Source: Corynebacterium aurimucosum ATCC 700975
GTDB lineage: Bacteria > Actinomycetota > Actinomycetes > Mycobacteriales > Mycobacteriaceae
Reading direction: 5' to 3'
Length of the DNA: 64,000 bases
Assembly: GCF_007672725.1 (NCBI RefSeq)
Contig: NZ_VDTC01000010.1
Span: 25,238-89,237, forward strand
Positions 44,616 to 53,885 of this stretch are shown piece by piece. A program made the position numbers and the translations under genes. The notes below the pieces were generated by a model that worked only from the letters and a program-made list of their open reading frames with translations, had not been told where the DNA came from and did not search any database. The first letter of the stretch is position 1; each line of letters opens with the position of its first letter.

Positions 44616-45746
44616 TTAGAGATAGTCGTAATTGATTTCGGTGTCTGGGGCGAAGAACACGCAGCCGCCCTTCATCGGGCGGAGGTAGATCGTGTCTCCC
44701 TGGTGCACGTCAATGCCGCGCGGCACCTTCACAGTGATCCGGTCACCACGGACTGCGATGACGTCATCCGCAGACTCCTCTGGGCCGCCGTAGACGTACA
44801 GCTCGGAGCCAAGGTGCTCCACAATGTCGACCCGAACTGGTAGCCCATATTGTTCACCGGGTTGGTTCACGCCAACGATTTCCCAGTTCTCTGGGCGCAC
44901 GCCGACGATGACGCGATCCGATGCCACCTTCGCGGCCTGCTCCGGCGGCATGTAGTAGTCCAAAGCATGGTCCTTGCCGCCGACAACGCGACCGTCGACG
45001 AAGGGGACGTTATCGATGAGAGTCATAGCCGGCGAACCGATAAACGTCGCCACGAACGAGTTACCCGGATTCTCATACAACGTGTTCGGCGCGTCGACCT
45101 GCTGAATGATGCCTTGTTTGAGAACGCACACGCGGTCCCCCATGGTCATCGCCTCAGTCTGGTCGTGGGTGACGTAGACCGTGGTGGTATTGAGCTCGCG
45201 CTGCAGCTGCAAGATTTGCGCACGCGTCGATACGCGCAGCTTCGCATCCAAGTTGGACAGCGGCTCATCCATGAGAAAGACCTTAGGCTGGCGAACTATA
45301 GCGCGTCCCATAGCCACGCGCTGGCGCTGGCCGCCCGACATCGCGGAAGGCTTGCGGTCAATGAGGTCTTCCAACTCGAGCATCTTCGCGGCATTATTCA
45401 CGCGCTTTTCGATGGTTGCCTTATCCACCTTGGCGTTCTGCAAGGCAAAGGCCATGTTCTGCCGCGCTGTCATGTTGGGGTACAGCGCATAGGATTGGAA
45501 CACCATGGCTACATCGCGATCCCGCGAGCGGGCTTCAGTAACGTCAGCCCCATCGATGAAGATCTGCCCTTCGTCGATTGGCTCAAGGCCAGCGAGCATG
45601 CGCAATGTCGTAGATTTGCCGCAGCCCGAAGGCCCGACGAGTACTAGGAACTCGCCGTCCTTGATATCTAGGTTTATGCGGCTAACCGCCGGAGGCTTCT
45701 TCGGATCATAAATCCTTGAAGCTTGACGGAATTCAACTGTAGCCAT
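44616..45746 (-). CDS. ugpC: UgpC, ABC transporter ATPase
   Basis: ATPase subunit (376 residues) of a CUT1 importer, with Walker [10 protein letters not shown] at 38-46, VFQSYALYPNM, signature [20 protein letters not shown] and a C-terminal TOBE domain. It is last in the minus-strand operon ugpA-ugpE-ugpB-ugpC, the gene order in C. glutamicum, where this system is phosphate-starvation induced and takes up glycerol-3-phosphate or diesters. The paralogue musK has the same length and motifs. Confidence 0.85.
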   Translation of the reverse strand: MATVEFRQASRIYDPKKPPAVSRINLDIKDGEFLVLVGPSGCGKSTTLRMLAGLEPIDEGQIFIDGADVTEARSRDRDVAMVFQSYALYPNMTARQNMAFALQNAKVDKATIEKRVNNAAKMLELEDLIDRKPSAMSGGQRQRVAMGRAIVRQPKVFLMDEPLSNLDAKLRVSTRAQILQLQRELNTTTVYVTHDQTEAMTMGDRVCVLKQGIIQQVDAPNTLYENPGNSFVATFIGSPAMTLIDNVPFVDGRVVGGKDHALDYYMPPEQAAKVASDRVIVGVRPENWEIVGVNQPGEQYGLPVRVDIVEHLGSELYVYGGPEESADDVIAVRGDRITVKVPRGIDVHQGDTIYLRPMKGGCVFFAPDTEINYDYL

Positions 45747-45772
45747 GGTGTCCTTTCAAACTGTCCGAAGCG

Positions 45773-47083
45773 TTACTTGAGCTTCGGGGTGATGTCGCGG
45801 TCGATAACGCTCTGGGTCTCCTTCTGCAGGTCACCGAATGCGGTCTCCACGTCCTCATTTCCTACGGTGATGCGATCAAGAACGCCACCGATGCGCTGGC
45901 CGCCGCCCGGTACGAAGACGCGAGCGTAGTCCTGCGGCTTGGTGTTCTCATTGAGCTGCTCGATAGCGGTCTGCGCGTTCGGGTTCTCCTCCAAGAACTT
46001 CTTCTCTTCCGGATCGTCCAAAGCATTCTTGCGCACCGGCATGTAACCCGTCTTCTGGGAGAACTTGATGGTGTTTTCGGTGTTAGTCAGGAAGTCAATG
46101 AACTTAACCGCGTTAGCCTTACGCTCGTCAGAAATGCCAGCCGGCACGGCCAGTCCGGCACCGCCAGTCGCTGCCGAAGGACCAGGGCCCGGCAGGTAGG
46201 TGGTGATGAACGGAATCGTTGCCGTCTCCTTCAGGCCACCCAAGGAACCGGTGGACTCCAGCAGACCGGAAGCCTTGCCGGAGCCGAATGCAACGGTCGG
46301 GTCGGTGGAGATTTCGATGTGGCCTTCCTTGACCTGGTCCTGGAGGAACTTACCGGCCTCGATGGACTCCTTCGAGGTAAAGTTCGGTTCCCACTCATCA
46401 GAGTAAGAACCACCGAAGGCCCAAATCATGCCCTGGAAGTACCAGTCGAGATAGCTGGAGCCATCCGGAACAGTAACAGCCGGCTTGTTGAGCTTGTCCT
46501 TGATCTTGGTAGCCCACTCGTCGAACTCTTCCCAGTCCTTCGGGCCACGATCGGTAGGAAGCCCCGCTGCCTTGAGGTCATCGGTGTTCCAGTACATCAG
46601 GTTCGTGGATCGGGAGTACGGCACGCCGTAGTGCTTGTCCTTGTACTTGTAGTCTTCACGCAGGGTATCGACGTAGCTCTCCGAGTCAATGTCGTTCATC
46701 TCCCACAGCTCATCGAGCGGTGTGGTGGCCTCATTCAGTGCGAAGTTGAACCAGGTGACGTCGGATGCAACGAGGACGTCAGGCAAGTCGCCACCAGCGA
46801 GCGCCGCGTTGAAGCGCTGTGCAACTTCCTCATAGTTGGAACCAGCGGTGACCAGTTCAACCTTGAGGTCCGGGTTTTCCTTCTCAAACTCATCAATGAG
46901 CTCTTGCTCCAGGTCGCGGGAGGAACCCGGGTGGTTGGACCAGAAGGTGATGGTGTTGGCGTCGCCGCCATCCTTGGAGCCGCTTCCTGCAGTGGTCGAG
47001 CCACCTGCGCAGGCGGTCAGAGACACGGTGGTCAGCAGTGCTGCACAAACGGCAGCGATGCGAGTAGAGGTCTTACGAGACAT
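45773..47083 (-). CDS. ugpB: UgpB, glycerol-3-phosphate/diester-binding lipoprotein
   Basis: Substrate-binding lipoprotein (436 residues). The signal peptide MSRKTSTRIAAVCAALLTTV ends in lipobox LTAC-A, followed by a Gly/Ser linker and TITFWSNHPGSSRDLEQELI, the SBP-1 start with the Trp typical of UgpB-type proteins. AAGGAG lies before the ATG. The ligand is inferred from the neighbouring glycerophosphodiesterase. Confidence 0.83.
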   Translation of the reverse strand: MSRKTSTRIAAVCAALLTTVSLTACAGGSTTAGSGSKDGGDANTITFWSNHPGSSRDLEQELIDEFEKENPDLKVELVTAGSNYEEVAQRFNAALAGGDLPDVLVASDVTWFNFALNEATTPLDELWEMNDIDSESYVDTLREDYKYKDKHYGVPYSRSTNLMYWNTDDLKAAGLPTDRGPKDWEEFDEWATKIKDKLNKPAVTVPDGSSYLDWYFQGMIWAFGGSYSDEWEPNFTSKESIEAGKFLQDQVKEGHIEISTDPTVAFGSGKASGLLESTGSLGGLKETATIPFITTYLPGPGPSAATGGAGLAVPAGISDERKANAVKFIDFLTNTENTIKFSQKTGYMPVRKNALDDPEEKKFLEENPNAQTAIEQLNENTKPQDYARVFVPGGGQRIGGVLDRITVGNEDVETAFGDLQKETQSVIDRDITPKLK

Positions 47084-47160
47084 GGTGGAGGTTCTCCTTG
47101 AAAAGTGAAGAATATGGGGGGGATTGAGTGAGTTGGGCGTTGAGATAGCAGGCGGTCAGA

Positions 47161-48132
47161 CTAACCCTTGACTGCGCCCGCAGTCAGGCCCTTGATCATC
47201 GGCTTCTGAAGAATGAGGAAGATAATGATCATGGGCAGGGTTGTCAGCACGGTGCCGGCCATCACCGGCGCCCAGTTTGTAACGCCTTCCGCATCCTGCA
47301 AGCGGGTCAGGCCCACCGGCAGCGTGGCTGCAGCCGGTGTATCCGTAATCAGGAAGGGCCACAGGTATTGGTTCCATTCATTGACCACGGTGATGAGGAC
47401 GAACGCGGACAGCGTTGGCCATGACATCGGCAGGACCACTCGGAACAAGGTGGTAAAGAAACCTGCTCCGTCCATGCGAGCGGCCTCGAGAATTTCCGGG
47501 GGCAATGACTGGAAGTGATTGCGCATGAGGAAGGCACCGAACGCCACGCCCGCCAGTGGGATGATGACGCCAGCGTAGGTATCTCTCCAACCCCACGACG
47601 CGACCAGCGAGTAGTTCGAAATAATGGTGATCTGGTTGGGAACCATCAGCGAGGCGATGATAAGCAGGAACAGTAGGTTTCGGCCGGGGAAACGAATGAA
47701 TGCGAAGGCATAGGCAGTCAGAACGCCGAGGACTACCTCTACCACCGTCAGAATCAGAGTGATGATGACGGAGTTTTTCAGGTAGCTCGAGAAGCCAGAG
47801 GTCTGCCAGACGTAGGAATAGTTCTCCGCCTTGAAAGGATTAGGCCAGAAGGAAATTGGATCCGAATACACGTCCTGGAAAGACTTGAAGCTGGTGATGA
47901 AAATAAAGTACAGCGGCACCATAATCATCAGCACTGTCAGTACCAAGGCGATGTAGCCGATGACCTTCGTCGCTGGATGACTGTGATCAATTGGCTCGCC
48001 TTTGCGCTTTCGCTGGGCATCAGTAATGACCGGCGCTGCGAGGGATTGGGAGCCAGGAACGGGCGGCAGTTCGCCTTTGGCTTGCGGGAGACCTACCTGG
48101 ACGGAAGCCGGAATTGCGCGTCTTTCGGACAT
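47161..48132 (-). CDS. ugpE: UgpE, ABC transporter permease
   Basis: Permease (323 residues, six helices) of the MalG type with EAA loop ILEAARMDGAGFFTTLFRVVLP and C-terminus LTAGAVKG. A 50-residue Pro/Gln-rich N-terminal tail precedes the first helix. The ATG follows the ugpA stop directly (no spacer), so translation is coupled. Confidence 0.83.
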   Translation of the reverse strand: MSERRAIPASVQVGLPQAKGELPPVPGSQSLAAPVITDAQRKRKGEPIDHSHPATKVIGYIALVLTVLMIMVPLYFIFITSFKSFQDVYSDPISFWPNPFKAENYSYVWQTSGFSSYLKNSVIITLILTVVEVVLGVLTAYAFAFIRFPGRNLLFLLIIASLMVPNQITIISNYSLVASWGWRDTYAGVIIPLAGVAFGAFLMRNHFQSLPPEILEAARMDGAGFFTTLFRVVLPMSWPTLSAFVLITVVNEWNQYLWPFLITDTPAAATLPVGLTRLQDAEGVTNWAPVMAGTVLTTLPMIIIFLILQKPMIKGLTAGAVKG

Positions 48133-49107
48133 TTACTTATCCATCCTTTCCTGCAGCTTTATCTGCAGCACCGTAATGACAAGCACTACGAGGAACATGA
48201 TGGTAGCTACTGCTGCGCCATAGCCGGCACGGTTGTTGATGAAGGTCTCCTGGTACACCTGGAAGACCATCGTGGAAGTTCCATAGCCGAACGGTCCACC
48301 ACCGGTCATCGCATTGATGATGTCGAAGACCTGGAAGGAATTGAGCAGCACGGTAATCAGCAAGAAGAAGGTGGTGCCGCGAAGCTGCGGCAGGACCACA
48401 CGGAAGAAGTGTCGCGGGGCCGGGGTACCGTCAATCTCCGATGCTTCGTCAAGATCACGGCGCCGTCCTTGCAAGGCAGCCAGATAGATAACGAAGACGT
48501 AGCCTACGTTTTTCCAAATATAGGTCACCGTAATCATGAACAGCGCCCAGTTCTGTTGTTGGTAAAAGTTCGGCACATCGACCCCGATGATCCCCAAGAA
48601 GTATTGGATGAGGCCGTAGTTGGGATCAAAGACAAACTGGAAGGCCACGCCAATCGCCGCACCTGCGATGACGTAGGGAGCGAAGACTATCGAACGCACC
48701 GCAGCGCGACCAAAAAGCTTTTGGTCCAGCAGCAATGCCAGAGCCAGTCCCAAAACCATCGAACCGGCCACCGCGAAGAAAGTAAAAACGACAGTGTTGA
48801 ACACCACGCGTCCGGTATCCGGTGCTTGGAACCAGTCGATGTAGTTCTGGAGACCGACAAAGGTCATCGTCGGCGATGAAATATTCCAGTTAAAGAAAGA
48901 GATGCGAATGTTATCGACCAACGGCCGATAAGTGAAAAGAACGAGAAGGAGAAGGTTCGGGCCAACGAGCAATGCCGCAAGACCGATCTGTTTCCAATCG
49001 AGCTTCCGTTTGCGTGGATGACGCGCGAAGTCCTCGGAGACGACCGGCTTCTCAGTGACTGCGGGGATCGCAGCCGTTAGCCCGCTTGCCGGGGTGGAAA
49101 TTGCCAT
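48133..49107 (-). CDS. ugpA: UgpA, ABC transporter permease
   Basis: MalF-type permease (324 residues) with a hydrophilic N-terminus of about 40 residues, six helices and the EAA loop LDEASEIDGTPAPRHFFRVVLP. It is first in the operon. TAGTTT on the minus strand ends 7 bases before the ATG, so a leaderless start fits; an operator-like dyad sits upstream (49129-49149). Confidence 0.83.
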   Translation of the reverse strand: MAISTPASGLTAAIPAVTEKPVVSEDFARHPRKRKLDWKQIGLAALLVGPNLLLLVLFTYRPLVDNIRISFFNWNISSPTMTFVGLQNYIDWFQAPDTGRVVFNTVVFTFFAVAGSMVLGLALALLLDQKLFGRAAVRSIVFAPYVIAGAAIGVAFQFVFDPNYGLIQYFLGIIGVDVPNFYQQQNWALFMITVTYIWKNVGYVFVIYLAALQGRRRDLDEASEIDGTPAPRHFFRVVLPQLRGTTFFLLITVLLNSFQVFDIINAMTGGGPFGYGTSTMVFQVYQETFINNRAGYGAAVATIMFLVVLVITVLQIKLQERMDK

Positions 49108-49128
49108 GCAGAAGAAACTAGACCAAGG

Positions 49129-49149
49129 CAGTAAACAAAAAGTTTATTG
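49129..49149. promoter_or_regulatory. operator-like dyad upstream of ugpA
   Basis: CAGTAAAC-AAAAA-GTTTATTG, 8-base arms with one mismatch around five A. It lies just upstream of the ugpA -10 TAGTTT (minus strand, 49120-49115), where it would overlap the -35. A phosphate-responsive regulator is one possibility, unproven. Confidence 0.45.
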
Positions 49150-49345
49150 AAAGTATTGACTTGATAAACAGCAGGAAAATTTCCGGAGCCGAGCACTCGA
49201 AAACCCATGCTGCACGTGGGGAACATCACAAGCAACACAATGGGAGACCTCACATCACGTCGCGATAATGAGAGAACTCCGCCGTCTCTTTAAATAGACC
49301 ATTTCGGTCCATGACGGATCAGATGAGGATGTAGCCTAACGCTGG

Positions 49346-50065
49346 CTAACTGCGCGAAAGCACGTCGATTGCCAGCTCTGGCAGGTCGGTTGCCATGAGC
49401 GATACTCCGTTTTCGCGGCACCACTCCATGTCCTTCGGCAGGTTCACCGTCCACACGTAGGACGGGGCATCAACACCGACAAAGAAGCCGGCGTCCCTCC
49501 GCGCTTGGTGAATCGAAGGCCCAAATCCCGTTGCACCCTCGAGCGTTTCCGGGACTCCCTCATCAGGTTCAAGGAGAAGGAATGACCGCAAGGACGGCAA
49601 GAAGTGTCGAAACCGAGCAATTGCTTCGGGGTTGAAGGAGATCAGGCTAAACCGTGGGTCGGCATCGAGCTGTCGGCCGCGTAGGACTTCCGCTACCGAT
49701 TCCTCAAGGCGTGCACCAAAAGGAGACGGATGCTTCGTCTCTATGAGCAGCTGCTTTCCGGGGTAAGACATGACGAGGTCCACGAGTTCGTCGAGAAGCA
49801 TGATGCGTTGCGGATCCCCGTGGGTACCGAAATTGAGTGTGCGCAGCTCCTCTAGGGTCATGTCGCCAACAGCGCCGGCGCCATCCGACGTCCTGTCCAC
49901 CGTCTGATCGTGGATAACTACGACTTCTCCGTCTTTGGTTAGGTTGAGGTCGCACTCCACACCAGCCACGTCGAGCTTGAGGGCTTCTTCGAAGGACCGG
50001 ACTGTGTTTTCGGGGTACCAGCCGTTATAACCTCGGTGCGCGATAATTCCTGGGCACTCCGACAT
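49346..50065 (-). CDS. glpQ: glycerophosphodiester phosphodiesterase
   Basis: TIM-barrel enzyme (239 residues) that hydrolyses glycerophosphodiesters to glycerol-3-phosphate and an alcohol. Motifs: IIAHRGYNGWYPENT near the N-terminus (catalytic His and the Glu), GVECDLNLTKDGEVVVIHD (metal ligands and the second catalytic His). There is no signal peptide, so it acts on imported substrates, which fits the downstream ugpAEBC importer. The start is ATG 50065 with a GGAGGA site; the frame continues to 50431 over the methyltransferase gene but has no family content there. Confidence 0.9.
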   Translation of the reverse strand: MSECPGIIAHRGYNGWYPENTVRSFEEALKLDVAGVECDLNLTKDGEVVVIHDQTVDRTSDGAGAVGDMTLEELRTLNFGTHGDPQRIMLLDELVDLVMSYPGKQLLIETKHPSPFGARLEESVAEVLRGRQLDADPRFSLISFNPEAIARFRHFLPSLRSFLLLEPDEGVPETLEGATGFGPSIHQARRDAGFFVGVDAPSYVWTVNLPKDMEWCRENGVSLMATDLPELAIDVLSRS

Positions 50066-50126
50066 ACTCTTATCCTCCGGGCGGCAAAGTGAATTGTGAC
50101 GTTTGGCGCCGCCCCAGTGTAGACCG

Positions 50127-51449
50127 CTAACGCCGGCCGCCGCGGTGGCGGTGGGTCGCCACCACGTGCACGGCATCCAGCATGCCCAGGCTGAGCAACG
50201 CCTCGCGCAGGGCAAATTGGAAGGTCCACAGGCGTCGAAAGACCTGATCGAACCCGGCTGCCCCGGCTTCGCGATGGCGACCATCGAAAAAGCTACGCTG
50301 GTAGCGAAGCGTTTCGAGGTAGTGGCTTCCGGTGTGGGTTTGCGCGATGATTCGCAGGTTGGAACGCTTATCGAAGAGCCTATGGGTTTCTTCCAACGAC
50401 GGGTATTCCAAGCCAGGCCAGATATAGGCACGCAGAACCTGAATCGCCGAACGAGCCGCCGGAGTCATCGCATTCGTGGCAAAAAGCGAAGCTAAAGCCA
50501 GACGCCCGCCACTGACCAGCGAGCGGTCCAGCATCTCGACATATCGGCGGCGTTCCGGCGGCGAAAGCGTCTCCAGCTTTTCGACGCTCACTATCGCGTC
50601 ATACCGCCCGCGCCACTTCTTTGGGTTGGGCAAGGCCGTCTCTATGCCCTGCACGTGAACCGAATCAGCGGCGCCTTCGAGAAGCAGTTGCTCGTCGAAA
50701 AGCGCCTTCTGCTCCGTGTCGCCCGTAAGCACGTCCACCGTGGCGCGCCGGGCCACCGCCTGAACCGCTACTTGCAGCCCAGTGGCTGGGTAGACCAGGA
50801 GGTGGGTTCCGGCGCCGGTGCGGGTGGCGTCGAGAAGCCACTGCGCAGCGCGACGCTGTGCGTCGCCCAAGTCTTCACGGTCCGTTGATGCCGGCTCGGT
50901 CACCGTGGTTACATCGACGAAGTGTTCTTTGGGTTCTTTTCTGCCCGCACGCGCGCTATAGCTACGCACCGCCTCGCGCACCGTAGTGGGTACGCCACTT
51001 GCAAAAATGCCGCCCGAATGGCTCAGCGAGTCACCTGCGTACAGTTTCACAACGTCAAGGGGTAGTTCACCAGGGCTCGATGTCTCCACGGCAAGCTCCT
51101 TGGCCTTCGGCCGATAGCCCACCCCCACCAGCCGCGTGAGGACTTTGACAAGGCGCTCAGAATCGGGAGTTGTCCACTCGCCTGCCATATAAGACTCGGC
51201 CAGGCCCAGCCAGCCCGAATCGGCGGTGCGGGAGAAGAGGGCGTCGTGAAGCACGGTGACATCTGGATCTTCGCCTTCCAGCTCTACCCCAGCCTTGGAA
51301 CAGGCCTGCGCGAACTCCGCCTCAGCCCGGCCAGCTTTCATACGCAGTAGGCGCGGTGAAGGGACAGTAGCCACGCCGGGCCACACCGCAGCATCGATCG
51401 AAGCCAAGTGGGGATACACGCTCAAGTCAGCCTTCCTCATCGCACGCAT
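50127..51449 (-). CDS. cyclopropane-fatty-acyl-phospholipid synthase-like SAM methyltransferase
   Basis: A 440-residue protein resembling CFA synthases (SAM-dependent methylation of unsaturated acyl chains). The first 200 residues contain SGWLGLAESYMAGEWTTPD, the lipid-binding CFA start. The C-terminal half is a Rossmann methyltransferase with YDAIVSVEKLETLSPPERRRYVEMLDRSL. The usual Gly-rich SAM motif is degenerate (LLVYPATGLQVAVQAVARR, no GxGxG), so activity is not certain. GGGAGGA precedes ATG 51449. 61 bases separate it from glpQ. Confidence 0.7.
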   Translation of the reverse strand: MRAMRKADLSVYPHLASIDAAVWPGVATVPSPRLLRMKAGRAEAEFAQACSKAGVELEGEDPDVTVLHDALFSRTADSGWLGLAESYMAGEWTTPDSERLVKVLTRLVGVGYRPKAKELAVETSSPGELPLDVVKLYAGDSLSHSGGIFASGVPTTVREAVRSYSARAGRKEPKEHFVDVTTVTEPASTDREDLGDAQRRAAQWLLDATRTGAGTHLLVYPATGLQVAVQAVARRATVDVLTGDTEQKALFDEQLLLEGAADSVHVQGIETALPNPKKWRGRYDAIVSVEKLETLSPPERRRYVEMLDRSLVSGGRLALASLFATNAMTPAARSAIQVLRAYIWPGLEYPSLEETHRLFDKRSNLRIIAQTHTGSHYLETLRYQRSFFDGRHREAGAAGFDQVFRRLWTFQFALREALLSLGMLDAVHVVATHRHRGGRR

Positions 51450-51605
51450 GTGTCCTCCCAGACTAAAGCCAACGGGGCCCGCGCGGGTGGAGGCGCGGCC
51501 CAAAAAGCCAGTTAATAACCCATAAAGTATGCATGTACCGCTAGAAAGGTTTAGACTGACTCGGGTAAAATAATCTGGCTTTCTTAAGGAAGGTAATCAA
51601 ACACC

Positions 51606-52949
51606 ATGGCGCAAACTCCCCACCGTCCTAGTAACGGCCGCCACCACGTCGTTGTTATCGGTGCCGGCTTCGGCGGTATCAACGCCGTCAAGAAGCTCAA
51701 GGACGCGGATGTTGAGATCACCCTCATCGACAAGAAGAACCACCACCTCTTCCAGCCGATGCTCTACCAGGTAGCCACCGGCGTCATTTCCGCCGGCGAA
51801 ATCGCCCCGTCTACGCGTCAGATCTTGCGTCACCAGGACAACGTTAACTTTGTCAACGGTGAGGTCACCGACGTCAATATCAAGGATCAGACCGTCACCG
51901 CGGAACTCGATGGCGCTGTTCGTACCTACGGCTACGACTCCCTCATTGTGGCAGCCGGCGCTGGCCAGTCTTACTTCGGCAACGACCACTTCGCCGAGTA
52001 TGCCCCAGGTATGAAGACGCTGGATGATGCCCTAGAGATCCGCTCCCGCATTATCTCCGCTTTTGAGAAGGCGGAGCTGGAAGAGGATCCTGCAAAGCGC
52101 GAGAAGCTGCTGACCTTCGTCATCGTGGGCGCTGGCCCGACCGGCGTTGAGCTGACCGGCCAGATTGCCGAGCTGGCACAGCGCACCTTTGCTGGCGAAT
52201 ACTCCAATTTCGGTTCCTCCTCCGCCAAGATTTACCTCTTGGACGGCGCTCCGCAGGTCCTTCCGCCGTTTGGCAAGCGCCTCGGCCGCAAGGCTCAACG
52301 CACGCTGGAGAAGCTGGGTGTTGACGTGCGCCTCAACGCCATGGTTACCGACGTCACCGCTGACGCCGTCACCTACAAGAACATGAAGACCGAGGAAGAG
52401 GTCACCATCGAGGCCGCGACCAAGATCTGGTCCGCAGGTGTCGCTGCTTCCCCGTTGGGCAAGGTCATCGCTGACCAGGCTGGCGTGGAATCCGACCGTG
52501 CCGGCCGCGTCTCCGTCAACGAGGACCTCACGGTTGGCGAGTACAAGAACGTCTACATCGTCGGCGACATGATTTCCCTCAACCGCCTTCCGGGCGTGGC
52601 CCAGGTGGCCATCCAGGGCGGCAACCACGTGGGCAAGCTCATCGAAGCCAAGATCGATGAAGAGTCCACCGCGAACGAAGCCGAGCCGTTCGAGTACTTT
52701 GACAAGGGCTCCATGGCCGTTATTTCCCGCTTCAACGCCGTCGTCAAGCTGGGCAAGACCGAGTTTGCTGGCTTCCCGGCGTGGATCTCCTGGCTCGGCC
52801 TGCATATCTTCTACATCGTTGGCTTCCGCAGCCGTACCCTCGTGGCGCTGCACTGGATCCTCAACGCCTTCTCGCGCGACCGCGGCAACCTGGAAATCAC
52901 CCAGCAGCAGCGCGTCGCTCGCAACGTCATTGACCGCGACCTTCACTAG
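51606..52949 (+). CDS. ndh: Ndh, type II NADH dehydrogenase
   Basis: Single-subunit, non-proton-pumping NADH:menaquinone oxidoreductase on the inner membrane face, 447 residues. FAD-binding VVVIGAGFGGINAVKKL near residue 14, the NADH-binding VIVGAGPTGVELTGQIAEL, the C-terminal FAD segment VYIVGDM, and a C-terminal amphipathic region for membrane binding. AAGGAAGG precedes the ATG. In C. glutamicum this enzyme replaces complex I. Confidence 0.95.
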   Translation: MAQTPHRPSNGRHHVVVIGAGFGGINAVKKLKDADVEITLIDKKNHHLFQPMLYQVATGVISAGEIAPSTRQILRHQDNVNFVNGEVTDVNIKDQTVTAELDGAVRTYGYDSLIVAAGAGQSYFGNDHFAEYAPGMKTLDDALEIRSRIISAFEKAELEEDPAKREKLLTFVIVGAGPTGVELTGQIAELAQRTFAGEYSNFGSSSAKIYLLDGAPQVLPPFGKRLGRKAQRTLEKLGVDVRLNAMVTDVTADAVTYKNMKTEEEVTIEAATKIWSAGVAASPLGKVIADQAGVESDRAGRVSVNEDLTVGEYKNVYIVGDMISLNRLPGVAQVAIQGGNHVGKLIEAKIDEESTANEAEPFEYFDKGSMAVISRFNAVVKLGKTEFAGFPAWISWLGLHIFYIVGFRSRTLVALHWILNAFSRDRGNLEITQQQRVARNVIDRDLH

Positions 52950-53048
52950 GTTCTACGCGCTTTAAGGGAGAGAGGAATCATCCTCTCTCCCTTTTCTTTG
53001 GCCACATACGGTAGAACGTAAGAAGTCCCTAGCGTAAAGGAGAAAACC

Positions 53049-53885
53049 GTGAACCGTCCTGCCCTGCCTCGCGTCCTCAGCATTGCTGGCACCGATCCCA
53101 CGGGAGGGGCGGGAATTCACGCTGACCTCAAATCCTTTGAGGCGGCCGGCGCCTATGGCATGGCAGTGGTGACGGCCCTCGTCGCGCAAAACACGCAAGG
53201 TGTGCGCGCCATCCACACCCCTCCGGTGGAATTCCTGCGCGAACAACTGGCAAGTGTGAAGGAGGACGTGACTATCGACGCCCTCAAGATCGGCATGCTC
53301 GGCTCGGTGTCCATCACCGAAACGGTGAGCGAGTTCGTCTCTGCCCTGCCCGAGGGGGTTCCCATAGTCTGCGATCCGGTCATGGTCGCTTCCAGCGGTG
53401 ACCGCCTACTCGAACGGGAGGCAGAGCGCGCTGTGCGCGAGCTCGCCCGCCGCTCCACCGTGGTCACGCCGAACTTGCCAGAGCTCGCTGTCCTCGCGGA
53501 CGTCGCACAACCGCGCACCCTCGAGGAAGCAATCGATATCGCCACTCAGTGGGCTCACGACAACGGGACCTGGGTCGTGGTCAAGGGCGGACACCTCGAC
53601 GGCGCCCAAGCCGATAATGCAACGGTAAGCCCGTCTGGCGCGGTCACTCGCGTGCCCTGCCCGCGGATTAACACGAAGAACACCCACGGCACCGGCTGCT
53701 CGCTCTCCTCCGCGCTCGCAGCGCGTTTAGGGGCGGGGGAAACGCTCGACGAGGCATTGGTATGGGCCACCGAATGGCTCCACGAAGCGATAGAGAATGC
53801 TGATGCGCTTCACGTCGGTCGCGGGCACGGCCCCGTTGACCATGGTCACCGGCTGCGGCGCCTCGCCGCAGGCGCGCAGCGCTAA
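53049..53885 (+). CDS. thiD: ThiD, hydroxymethylpyrimidine/phosphomethylpyrimidine kinase
   Basis: Ribokinase-family kinase for thiamine precursor HMP and HMP-P, 278 residues. Motifs: IAGTDPTGGAGIHADLKSF near the N-terminus, DPVMVASSGDRLLE, and the anion hole GTGCSLSSALAARLG. GTG start with AAAGGAGAAAA upstream. There is no fused ThiE or TenA domain. The 3' end overlaps that of the convergent methyltransferase by 4 bases. Confidence 0.92.
   Translation: MNRPALPRVLSIAGTDPTGGAGIHADLKSFEAAGAYGMAVVTALVAQNTQGVRAIHTPPVEFLREQLASVKEDVTIDALKIGMLGSVSITETVSEFVSALPEGVPIVCDPVMVASSGDRLLEREAERAVRELARRSTVVTPNLPELAVLADVAQPRTLEEAIDIATQWAHDNGTWVVVKGGHLDGAQADNATVSPSGAVTRVPCPRINTKNTHGTGCSLSSALAARLGAGETLDEALVWATEWLHEAIENADALHVGRGHGPVDHGHRLRRLAAGAQR

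Noticed and set aside
44850..45647. plus-strand frame over ugpC, and a similar one at 46319-47101 over ugpB
   Set aside because: Both are antisense shadows of well-supported transporter genes.
50066..50431. N-terminal extension of the glycerophosphodiesterase frame
   Set aside because: It overlaps the methyltransferase gene, and the protein family starts at the ATG at 50065 with a good ribosome-binding site.
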